Positions 57,207 to 64,000 of a stretch of 64,000 bases of DNA are shown here, one piece after another. The position numbers and the translations under genes are program-made. Source of the DNA: Cellulosimicrobium cellulans (GTDB lineage: Bacteria; Actinomycetota; Actinomycetes; Actinomycetales; Cellulomonadaceae); the NCBI RefSeq assembly GCF_006539945.1, contig NZ_BJNZ01000007.1:124001-188000 (forward strand). The letters are read 5' to 3'. Within the stretch, counting starts at the first letter, position 1. Every line of letters begins with the position of its first letter. The notes under the pieces were generated by a model. It made no database searches and had not been told where the DNA came from. It worked only from the letters and a program-made list of their open reading frames with translations.

Positions 57207-58685
57207 TCAGCTCGCGAGCTCCCGCGCGGGTGTCCACGACCCGATCGTCGCGGTCCCGCCGCCGAGCAGGTCGAGCCCGTCCCCGACGCCGGGGATCCCC
57301 ACGAGCCCGACGACGGACTCGGGGTCGCCCGGGTGCGGGGCCACGAGCAGCGTCGTGACGAGCGGCGGGTCGTCGGCCGTCGACCCGCCGCGCCACGAGA
57401 GCGCGGCCCAGGCGGTGGCGCCCGGAGCGAGCGTGAGCGGGGCGAGGCCGTCGTCGTCCGGTTCGAGGAGCACGTCCGTCTCCGCGCCGTCGTCGGCGAC
57501 GAAGCGGACGGCGGGCGCGCCCGCGAGGACGCACTCCGCGGCGCCGTCGTTGCGGGCAGTGACGGTGAGGAACCGGCGCCCCGCCGCGGCGTCGAACCCC
57601 AGCGCACCGAGCGCGAGGTCGTCGGGCGCGCACGCGCCCGCGGGGCGAGCCGCGGCCGTCGGCTCGACCCCCGCGACGAACCCGGAGCGCGTCGCGGACG
57701 CGCCGCCATCGGTCGAGCCGTGGACCTGGTACGCGAGCGCCGGGCCGGGGTAGGCCGCGCCGTCGAGCACGCGCGCGACCACGGCCGCGTCGCCCGAGGT
57801 GACCACCGTGAGCAGGGGGTCCTGCGGGAACGTGTCGCGCACGGCGTCGTGCACGACCTGCGTCACGCCGGGCTCCGCCGCGACGTCGACCAGGAGCGTG
57901 AGCAGGGCGTCGTCGGGGACGGTCAGCCCGTCGCCGTCGTAGGTGCCGACGCCGGAGCCGCCCACCCCGAGGCTCGTCAGCCCGCGGCCTTCGGCCCGAA
58001 CCAGCGCGGCGACGGGGACGAGGTCGTCGGCCGAGCGGACGTCGACCGAGGCGGCGCCGGGGGCGAGATACACGCGCCGCACGGAGTCGTGGGCGACGAG
58101 GCGCACCGCGTCGGCGACGGCGTCGGCCCCGAGGAGGTCGGGGCGCGGCTCCCCGGTGGCCGGGTCGACGCCGGGGACGGTGGCCGCTCCCGGGCCGTGC
58201 TCGACGGCGAGCGTCCCGCCGCCGGCGCCCGTGCCCTCGACCCGGACCGACCACGCGCCGCCGCCGGGCACCGCGGCGACGATCGCGCTCGCGTCCATGG
58301 CGGTGCGCTGCGCGACCTCGGGAGACGGGAGCGGAGTCACGAGCGTGATCTCGGCCGACGTGCCCACCCGCCCGTTCGTCTGCACGTCCTCGACGCCCGG
58401 GAGGGCGAGGAGGAGCGCGATCGTGGCCTCCGTCCCCTGTTCCGGATCGCCCGGCCCGGGCGACGTCGCCGTCGATCCGTCCGGTGGTGACGACGGGAGC
58501 GCGGCCGGGCCGTCCGCCACGGCGGCGTCGAGGACCGCGGGGGCGAGGAGCGCGGCGACGACCGCGAGGCCCACGCCGGCGACCGACGCGACGACGGCGA
58601 CCGCGCTCCGCGGGACCCGGCATGCGCTCGCGGGTCGAGGTCCGTCGGTGCTGTCCGCCGTCGGTACGGTGCGCTCGTCGTCCAC
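57207..58685 (-). CDS. Membrane-anchored DUF4232 domain protein
   Basis: 492 residues: a short cytoplasmic N-terminus, one membrane helix (about 30-57, SAVAVVASVAGVGLAVVAALLAPAVL), an extracytoplasmic region of about 300 residues with no family I recognise, and a C-terminal DUF4232 domain (CAPDDLALGALGFDAAAGRRFLTVTARNDGAAECVLAGAPAVRF) with its two Cys. DUF4232 proteins are actinobacterial envelope proteins of unknown role. GTG 7 nt after a minus-strand TAGCGT: leaderless. Converges on dipZ with 6 bp between the stops. Confidence 0.8.
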   Translation of the reverse strand: MDDERTVPTADSTDGPRPASACRVPRSAVAVVASVAGVGLAVVAALLAPAVLDAAVADGPAALPSSPPDGSTATSPGPGDPEQGTEATIALLLALPGVEDVQTNGRVGTSAEITLVTPLPSPEVAQRTAMDASAIVAAVPGGGAWSVRVEGTGAGGGTLAVEHGPGAATVPGVDPATGEPRPDLLGADAVADAVRLVAHDSVRRVYLAPGAASVDVRSADDLVPVAALVRAEGRGLTSLGVGGSGVGTYDGDGLTVPDDALLTLLVDVAAEPGVTQVVHDAVRDTFPQDPLLTVVTSGDAAVVARVLDGAAYPGPALAYQVHGSTDGGASATRSGFVAGVEPTAAARPAGACAPDDLALGALGFDAAAGRRFLTVTARNDGAAECVLAGAPAVRFVADDGAETDVLLEPDDDGLAPLTLAPGATAWAALSWRGGSTADDPPLVTTLLVAPHPGDPESVVGLVGIPGVGDGLDLLGGGTATIGSWTPARELAS

Positions 58686-58911
58686 GGCCGTGACGCTACC
58701 CACGGGGACGACCCGGGGTGACCGCGCCGACGTGGTCTGCGCGGGCTCGCCGCCGAGTCTTCACACCCAGACCGTGACGGCCAGGACGATCGGTGGCCGG
58801 TCGTGTCGCAGGAGCCCTTCCGAATCGGTCTTTCAGCCCATCGGGGGACCTGCCGGGCGCCGTTCTATAGCAGGACTCCTGGATGCCGGCAACATCTGGC
58901 ATGATCCGGCC

Positions 58912-59652
58912 ATGACAGTGAGGACGGCAGCGGAGCTGGCGGCGGTCGACGACCCCGCCTGGCCGACGCTCTCCCGCATGCTCGGGCGCGGAGGCGTGGC
59001 TGTCGTGCCGGCCCCGGCGTGGTCGCTCGAGGTCCTCTTCCGGCTCCAGGTCACCGTCCGCTCGACGCTGGGTGCGCTCGCGCTGCACACCGGCGGGGTG
59101 CTCGTCGACGGCGGGTGGCTACGGATCATCGGCGGGGGCGGGGCCGGGCTGCCCGACCTCGCGACCGTCAACGGGCTCGGCGAGCCGGGCGACGACAGCG
59201 TCGCGCCGTCGGTCCTCGTCGTCGCGTACGACGTGCTCGGCGGCACGTTCGCGATCAACGGCGGCGGCCTCCCGGGCCAGCTCGGCAACGTCAACTACTT
59301 CGCGCCCGACTCGCTCACGTGGGTGGACCTCGGGTTCGGCCAGGCCGCGTTCCTCGAGTGGGCGGTGAGCGGCGGGACGACGGAGTTCTACGCCTCCGTC
59401 CGGTGGCCCGGCTGGTACGACGAGATCGGGGCGGTCCGCCTCGACGAGGGGCTGAGCCTCTACCCGCCGCTGTGGTCGGAGGAGGGGCGCGACGTCGCGC
59501 GGTCGTCGCGCACCCCCGTCCCGCTCGGCGAGCTGGTCGACTGGCACTTCGAGATGGCCGAGCGCATGACGCCGGTGGACGACTACGTGCGCGACGCCGA
59601 CGAGCACCTCGACGGCTACGGCGCATGGCCCGCCGAGGACTACCGGCCGTAG
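58912..59652 (+). CDS. DUF2625 family protein
   Basis: 246 residues, soluble. The family pattern is seen: WPTLSRMLGRGGVAVVPAPAWSLEVLFRLQVTVRSTLGALALHTGGVLVDGGWLRIIGGG, then AYDVLGGTFAINGGGLPGQLGNVNYFAPDSLTWVDLGFGQAAFLEWAVSG and WPGWYDEI. Function unknown; many members occur near immunity-type (SUKH-like) proteins, but no toxin is adjacent. ATG 6 nt after CATGAT (58900-58905): leaderless. The 226-bp gap before it (58686-58911) holds the divergent promoters only. Confidence 0.82.
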   Translation: MTVRTAAELAAVDDPAWPTLSRMLGRGGVAVVPAPAWSLEVLFRLQVTVRSTLGALALHTGGVLVDGGWLRIIGGGGAGLPDLATVNGLGEPGDDSVAPSVLVVAYDVLGGTFAINGGGLPGQLGNVNYFAPDSLTWVDLGFGQAAFLEWAVSGGTTEFYASVRWPGWYDEIGAVRLDEGLSLYPPLWSEEGRDVARSSRTPVPLGELVDWHFEMAERMTPVDDYVRDADEHLDGYGAWPAEDYRP

Positions 59653-59656
59653 CCCG

Positions 59657-60601
59657 TCAGGGCCACCACGGACCGGGGTCGTCGAGCAGGCCCGGTGGCA
59701 CCGTGCCCAGCTTGTCGGGGTTCCGCACGATGTCGAGCGCCGCGATGCGGCCGTCGGCGAGCGTGAACGCCAGGACCGTGAGCACCCCCGAGCCGTCCAC
59801 GAGGGCGAGGCCGGGACTGCCGTTGACGTCGACGGCCCCCGCGCCGCGCGGCGGGTTGCGGAGGTAGGAGAGCAGGACCTCCCCGACGGTCTGCGCGCCC
59901 TGGACGGGGTGCCGCAGCGCGCGGACCTTGCCGCCGCCGTCGCCCCGGAGCATCACGTCGGGGTCGAGCAGCCCGAGCAGCGTCGGCAGGTCGTCGCCCG
60001 CGCACGCCGCGACGAACGCCTCGACGACGCGCTCCTGCTCGGCGCGCGACGTCCGCCCGCGCGGCCGTCCCGCCTCCACGTCCTTGCGGGCGCGCGACGC
60101 GAGCTGGCGCACCGCCGCGGGGGAGCGCCCGACGACGTCGCCCACCTCCTCGAACGGCAGCCCGAAGACGTCGTGCAGGACGAACGCGACGCGCTGCGCG
60201 GGGGAGAGCCGCTCGAGCACGACGAGCAGCGCCATGCTCACCTCCTCGTCGAGCGTGGCGCGGTCGGCGGGATCGGCGGCCCCCTCCGTCGTCGCGGCGG
60301 ACGACGCGACGGGGGACCGCGAACCGGGCGCGGTGACGACGGGTTCGGGCAGCCACGTCCCGACGTAGTGCTCGCGCCGCACGCGCGCGCTGCCGAGCAC
60401 GTCGAGCGCGAGGCGCCCGACCGTCGTCGTGAGCCACGCCGCGAGGTTGCGGATCGACGCCGGGTCCTGGGTGCGCAGGCGCAGCCACGCGTCCTGCACG
60501 CAGTCCTCGGCGTCCGACCACGAGCCCGTGGTCGCGTAGGCGAGGCGCAGGAGGCGCGGGCGCTCGGCCTCGAAGGCGTGCGCGAGGTCGTCGGTGCTCA
60601 T
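59657..60601 (-). CDS. ECF41-type sigma factor with SnoaL-like tail (SigJ-like)
   Basis: 314 residues. Region 2 (ERPRLLRLAYATTGSWSDAEDCVQDAWLRL), region 4 (LSPAQRVAFVLHDVFGLPFEEVGDVVGRSPAAVRQLASRARK), then a C-terminal SnoaL-like domain with DGGGKVRAL and the ECF41 motif NPDKL (VRNPDKLG). In ECF41 factors this tail replaces an anti-sigma factor and tunes activity. The ATG overlaps the stop of the upstream NAD(P)-binding gene by 4 nt. ECF41 genes are usually linked to oxidoreductase/epimerase genes, as here. Confidence 0.93.
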   Translation of the reverse strand: MSTDDLAHAFEAERPRLLRLAYATTGSWSDAEDCVQDAWLRLRTQDPASIRNLAAWLTTTVGRLALDVLGSARVRREHYVGTWLPEPVVTAPGSRSPVASSAATTEGAADPADRATLDEEVSMALLVVLERLSPAQRVAFVLHDVFGLPFEEVGDVVGRSPAAVRQLASRARKDVEAGRPRGRTSRAEQERVVEAFVAACAGDDLPTLLGLLDPDVMLRGDGGGKVRALRHPVQGAQTVGEVLLSYLRNPPRGAGAVDVNGSPGLALVDGSGVLTVLAFTLADGRIAALDIVRNPDKLGTVPPGLLDDPGPWWP

Positions 60602-61368
60602 CGCGCGGCCGTCGACGCGGCGGGCTGCGCGGCGAGCCAGCCGGCGAACGTCGTCGTGCCGCGCGCGTCCGGGTGCGGGTCCGTGAGGCCGCCCGCGCGC
60701 AGCGCACGCCCGAGCCGCCCGGGCAGCGGCACCCGCACGGGGAGCGCCCGCGAGCCGGTGGCCGCACGCCAGGCGCGCGCCGCGTCCCGCACGTCCAGAA
60801 CTTCCGGCCCGGCGACGGTCGTGGTCGAGCGGAGCGGCTCGCGCTCCGCGGCGTCGGCGACGGCAGAGGCCGCGTCCCGTGCCGCGACGGGCTGGACCGG
60901 CGCGCGCAGCAGCGGCACGACACCGCGCCGCGCGGCACCGGCGAGCGTCCCGGCGACGAACTCGTGGAACTGCGTCACCGCGACGACCGTCCACGGGACG
61001 TCGCCGACGGCGACCGCCCGCTCCTGCTCGACCTTCACGCCGTAGTAGGCCATCGGCACATCGTGGCACCCCACGATCGAGACGAGCACGTGGTGCCGCA
61101 CCCCGGCGTCGTGCTCGGCCGCCAGGAGCCGCCGCGTCCCGTCGACGAGCGTCGCCCGCGCGACCGCCGTGGACGACGACGCGTTGCTCGCGTCCACCAC
61201 GACGTCCACCCCGTCGAGCGCGGCGGTCAGACCGGCGCCCGTCGTGAGGTCGACCGGGTAGCGCTCCGCGTGCCGGCTCAGCGCGCGCACCTCGTGCCCG
61301 CGCGCGGTCAGCTCCGCGACGACGTGCCGGCCGATCGTCCCTGTCCCACCTGTCACTGCGATCCTCAT
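60598..61368 (-). CDS. NAD(P)-binding SDR/NmrA-like protein linked to the ECF41 factor
   Basis: 256 residues. N-terminal MRIAVTGGTGTIGRHVVAELTARGHEVRALSRH is an atypical short-chain dehydrogenase / NmrA-like Rossmann motif; YYGVKVEQERAV holds the Tyr-x3-Lys. This is the epimerase/oxidoreductase partner that usually accompanies ECF41 sigma factors and is often their target. Reaction unknown. Coupled to the sigma gene by ATGA. Start ATG 61368 chosen from the Rossmann N-terminus. Divergent from the GntR gene. Confidence 0.88.
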   Translation of the reverse strand: MRIAVTGGTGTIGRHVVAELTARGHEVRALSRHAERYPVDLTTGAGLTAALDGVDVVVDASNASSSTAVARATLVDGTRRLLAAEHDAGVRHHVLVSIVGCHDVPMAYYGVKVEQERAVAVGDVPWTVVAVTQFHEFVAGTLAGAARRGVVPLLRAPVQPVAARDAASAVADAAEREPLRSTTTVAGPEVLDVRDAARAWRAATGSRALPVRVPLPGRLGRALRAGGLTDPHPDARGTTTFAGWLAAQPAASTAAR

Positions 61369-61421
61369 GCCCGTACGACGCCGCAGCGGCCCGGGATGTG
61401 ACACGGTCACCCACGACCGAA

Positions 61422-61435
61422 ACTTGTATACAAGT
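61422..61435 (+). promoter_or_regulatory. GntR operator before the prp regulator gene
   Basis: Perfect 14-bp palindrome ACTTGTATACAAGT in the divergent region, centred 22 bp before the -10 CACGAT (61451-61456) and overlapping the -35 position. TTGTATACAA is the usual core for FCD-type GntR proteins. Confidence 0.75.
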
Positions 61436-61462
61436 GCGCAGTACGTGTGGCACGATGGCCGG

Positions 61463-62194
61463 GTGACGACGACGCCCGACCTGCGCGCCGCCGTCGGACA
61501 GGCCGCGACGGCCCCCGGCGACGCGGGGCTCGCGCGCCGTCAGTCCGGCGCCCGCGCGGTCTACGACCTCCTCCGCGGCCGCATCATCGACGGCTCGCTC
61601 GCACCCGACGGCCGCCTCACCGAGCCCGTGCTGTCCGCCGAGCTCGGCGTCTCCCGGACCCCGGTGCGCGAGGCGTTGCGCATGCTCCAGGCGGAGGCGC
61701 TCGTCGTCGAGCTGCCGACCGGGGGAGTGCGCGTCGCGCCGCTCGACGTCGCGGACGCCCGTCGCGTCTACGACGTGCGCGCCCGTCTCGAAGGGCTGCT
61801 CGCCCGGGACGCGTGCGAGCGCGCCACGCCCGACGACGTCGCCCGCCTCGCGCGCCTCGTGACGCTCATGGACGCGGTCCGCGACCACGAGGACGAGGTG
61901 CTGCGCGTCGGCGCCCAGTTCCACGGCGAGATCGAGACGCTCGCCGACAACCGCTGGGGGTCGGCGCTCCTGCGCCAGATCCGCGGCCACGTCGACCGGT
62001 ACCGCGCGCTCGCGGCGCGCCGCCGCGTCGGCACCACCGACCACGTCGACGAGCACCGCGCCGTCGCCGACGCGATCGCGAGCCGCGACCCCGCCGCGGC
62101 CGAGGCCGCGATGCGCACCCACATCGAGCGCAGCGCGGCCCTCGCCGAGCAGTCCCTGCGCGGCGTGGGGTCGGCGACCGACGACCTCCCCTGA
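61463..62194 (+). CDS. GntR-family regulator (FCD subfamily) of the prp genes
   Basis: 243 residues. Winged helix: [63 protein letters not shown]-terminal FCD effector domain with [25 protein letters not shown] and metal-site His residues ([19 protein letters not shown]). Begins 6 nt after a CACGAT -10 box: leaderless. It lies 29 bp before prpD, so it very likely controls propionate catabolism, possibly sensing 2-methylcitrate. Confidence 0.92.
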   Translation: MTTTPDLRAAVGQAATAPGDAGLARRQSGARAVYDLLRGRIIDGSLAPDGRLTEPVLSAELGVSRTPVREALRMLQAEALVVELPTGGVRVAPLDVADARRVYDVRARLEGLLARDACERATPDDVARLARLVTLMDAVRDHEDEVLRVGAQFHGEIETLADNRWGSALLRQIRGHVDRYRALAARRRVGTTDHVDEHRAVADAIASRDPAAAEAAMRTHIERSAALAEQSLRGVGSATDDLP

Positions 62195-62223
62195 CCACCG
62201 CCCACCGCACGACGGAGACACCG

Positions 62224-63840
62224 ATGCCGTACACCCACCACCTGCGCGTCTACCCCAGCGCGGAGCCGCTCGACCGCACCGACCAGCTCGCGTGGAAGCT
62301 CGCCGAGCTCGCGACGGACCCGGTCGAGGTCACGCCCGAGGTCGTCGACATGGTGATCAACCGCGTCATCGACAACGCGGCCGTCGCCGCGGCCAGCCTC
62401 ACGCGCGGTCCGGCCGTCGCGGCGCGCGGCCAGGCGCTCGCGCACCCCTACACGCCGGGCGCGACAGTGTTCGGCTGCGGCCTCACCACCCGCACGAGCC
62501 CCGAGTGGGCGGCCTGGGCGAACGGCGTCGCGGTCCGCGAGCTCGACTTCCACGACACGTTCCTCGCCGCCGAGTACTCCCACCCGGGCGACAACATCCC
62601 GCCGATCCTCGCCGTCGCGCAGCACGCCGGGTCCGACGGCGCCGCGGTCGTGCGGGCGATCGCGACCGGCTACGAGGTCCAGGTCGACCTCGTCCGCGCG
62701 ATCAGCCTCCACCAGCACAAGATCGACCACGTCGCGCACCTCGGGCCGTCGGCCGCCGCGGGCATCGGGACGCTCCTCGGCCTCGACACCGAGACCGTGT
62801 TCCAGGCCATCGGCCAGGCCCTGCACACGACGACGGCCACGCGCCAGTCCCGCAAGGGCCAGATCTCCACGTGGAAGGCGCACGCCCCGGCGTTCGCGGG
62901 CAAGGTCGCGGTCGAGGCCGTCGACCGGGCGATGCGCGGGCAGACGTCGCCCGAGCCGATCTACGAGGGCGAGGACGGCGTCGTCGCGTGGCTGCTCGAC
63001 GGTCCGGACGCGGCGTACGACGTCGTGCTCCCGGCCCCGGGCGAGCCCAAGACCGCGATCCTCGACACGTACACCAAGGAGCACTCGGCCGAGTACCAGT
63101 CGCAGGCGCTCATCGACCTCGCCCGCGCGCTGCACGACGAGCACCCGTGGCTCGCCGACCCCGAGAACGTCACGTCGATCGTCATCCACACGAGCCACCA
63201 CACGCACTACGTCATCGGCTCCGGCGCGAACGACCCGCAGAAGTACGACCCGACCGCGTCGCGCGAGACGCTCGACCACTCGATCCCCTACATCTTCGCC
63301 GTCGCGCTCCAGGACGGCGGCTGGCACCACGTCGACTCGTACACGCCCGAGCGCGCGGGTCGCGAGGACACGGTCGCGCTGTGGGCCAAGGTCACCACGG
63401 CCGAGGACCCGGAGTGGACGCGCCGTTACCACTCGACCGACCCGGCCGAGAAGGCGTTCGGCGGTCGCGTCGAGATCGAGCTGGCCGACGGCGGCCGCCT
63501 CGTCCGCGAGATCGCCGTCGCCGACGCGCACCCGCTCGGCGCGCGGCCGTTCGGCCGCGAGCAGTACGTGAAGAAGTTCCGCACGCTCGCAGCCGGCGTC
63601 CTCGAGGACGCCGAGATCGAGCGCTTCCTCGACCTCGCGCAGCGGCTCCCGTCGCTCACGCCGGCCGAGGTCCGCGAGCTGACGATCGTCGGCCGCCCCG
63701 GCCTGCTCGACTCCGTGCCGACGCCGACCGGGCTCTTCGAGCTCGGGCGCGATGACGACGGCGCCGCGCCCGCGGAGTTCGAGGGTGACGGGTTCACCAT
63801 GCACGAGGCCGACGAGACGACCGAGGGAGAGGCGCGCTGA
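62224..63840 (+). CDS. prpD: 2-methylcitrate dehydratase (PrpD)
   Basis: Methylcitrate-cycle enzyme that dehydrates 2-methylcitrate during propionate use. 538 residues: [95 protein letters not shown] and [42 protein letters not shown] are the MmgE/PrpD family blocks. The stop overlaps the prpB start by one base (TGATG). A GntR gene upstream is the likely regulator. Confidence 0.96.
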   Translation: MPYTHHLRVYPSAEPLDRTDQLAWKLAELATDPVEVTPEVVDMVINRVIDNAAVAAASLTRGPAVAARGQALAHPYTPGATVFGCGLTTRTSPEWAAWANGVAVRELDFHDTFLAAEYSHPGDNIPPILAVAQHAGSDGAAVVRAIATGYEVQVDLVRAISLHQHKIDHVAHLGPSAAAGIGTLLGLDTETVFQAIGQALHTTTATRQSRKGQISTWKAHAPAFAGKVAVEAVDRAMRGQTSPEPIYEGEDGVVAWLLDGPDAAYDVVLPAPGEPKTAILDTYTKEHSAEYQSQALIDLARALHDEHPWLADPENVTSIVIHTSHHTHYVIGSGANDPQKYDPTASRETLDHSIPYIFAVALQDGGWHHVDSYTPERAGREDTVALWAKVTTAEDPEWTRRYHSTDPAEKAFGGRVEIELADGGRLVREIAVADAHPLGARPFGREQYVKKFRTLAAGVLEDAEIERFLDLAQRLPSLTPAEVRELTIVGRPGLLDSVPTPTGLFELGRDDDGAAPAEFEGDGFTMHEADETTEGEAR

Positions 63841-64000
63841 TGCTGTACAGCCAGGTGACGCCGTCGGACAAGCGGCGCGCGTTCCGCGCGGCGCTCGACG
63901 CCGCGGCGACCACGGGGGAGCCGCTGCGGCTCCCGGGCGCGTTCAACCCGCTGTCCGCGCGACTCGTCCAGGACAAGGGGTTCGAGGGCGTGTACGTGTC
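63840..64000 (+). CDS. prpB: Methylisocitrate lyase (PrpB), 3' end outside window
   Basis: Only the first 53 residues are visible: [19 protein letters not shown]...LPGAFNPLSARLVQDKGFEGVYVS matches the N-terminus of PrpB, which splits 2-methylisocitrate to pyruvate and succinate. The ATG shares a base with the prpD stop. Truncated by the window edge. Confidence 0.93.
   Translation, partial: MLYSQVTPSDKRRAFRAALDAAATTGEPLRLPGAFNPLSARLVQDKGFEGVYV

Overview
The window is 64 kb of very GC-rich chromosomal DNA from an actinobacterium. Seen directly: extreme third-position GC, many GTG starts, many genes whose -10 box (TANNNT or CANNNT) ends only 6-7 nt before the start codon (leaderless mRNAs), a CelR-type site TGGGAGCGCT(T/C)CCA before a GH6 cellulase with a CBM2 domain, and an actinobacterial SigK/RskA/fasciclin/DipZ block. 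Inference: a cellulolytic member of Micrococcales near Cellulosimicrobium, Cellulomonas or Isoptericola; the species cannot be fixed from sequence reading alone. I see no prophage, insertion sequence or CRISPR array.

Layout. 1-5.8 kb: end of kdpB, then kdpC, kdpD, kdpE (high-affinity K+ uptake and its sensor/regulator). 5.8-10 kb: a TetR-like gene convergent with kdpE, and a TetR/ABC exporter operon. 10-12.4 kb: secreted GH6 cellulase, terminators and a possible small RNA, tRNA-Ser(GGA), SRP RNA. 12.5-15.8 kb: a cysteine-rich leader peptide followed by a MetQ/MetN/MetI-type importer. 15.9-20 kb: dnaX, recR, DUF5063. 20-22.4 kb: SRPBCC and ferritin-like genes, TSUP permease. 22.4-25.6 kb: a ribbon-helix-helix regulator, a DUF4097 protein and a DrrAB-like ABC exporter, with repeated TGGTGTCA/TGACACCA sites in front. 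25.7-34 kb: a minus-strand operon of a GH3 beta-glucosidase and a complete Opp/Dpp-type importer, with a divergent TetR gene and a TetR-style operator lying between the operon's -35 and -10. 35-38.5 kb: FNT channel, lysC (with an internal start for the beta subunit), asd. 38.5-41.4 kb: a small accessory segment (Fic protein, VOC protein, CREST-like membrane protein) bracketed by two arrays of the same 21-bp repeat. 41.5-45.7 kb: YtrA-type GntR regulator and two ABC systems. 45.8-48.2 kb: amidotransferase, TSUP permease, Rrf2 regulator. 48.4-51.2 kb: RsbQ/RsbP-like pair and Nudix hydrolase. 51.2-52.7 kb: aroG behind a Trp/Tyr/Phe leader peptide and attenuator. 52.7-57.2 kb: SigK-RskA-fasciclin-DipZ. 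57.2-61.4 kb: DUF4232 protein, DUF2625 protein, ECF41 sigma factor with its NAD(P)-binding partner. 61.4-64 kb: GntR, prpD and the start of prpB.

The most informative regulatory findings are: three identical candidate SigK promoters (CCATCC-N15-CCGAAC) before sigK, the fasciclin gene and dipZ; two leaderless attenuator peptides (cysteine-rich before metQ, aromatic before aroG); a repeated operator set for the ribbon-helix-helix/DUF4097/ABC cluster; and a TetR operator placed exactly over the promoter of the beta-glucosidase/oligosaccharide-importer operon.
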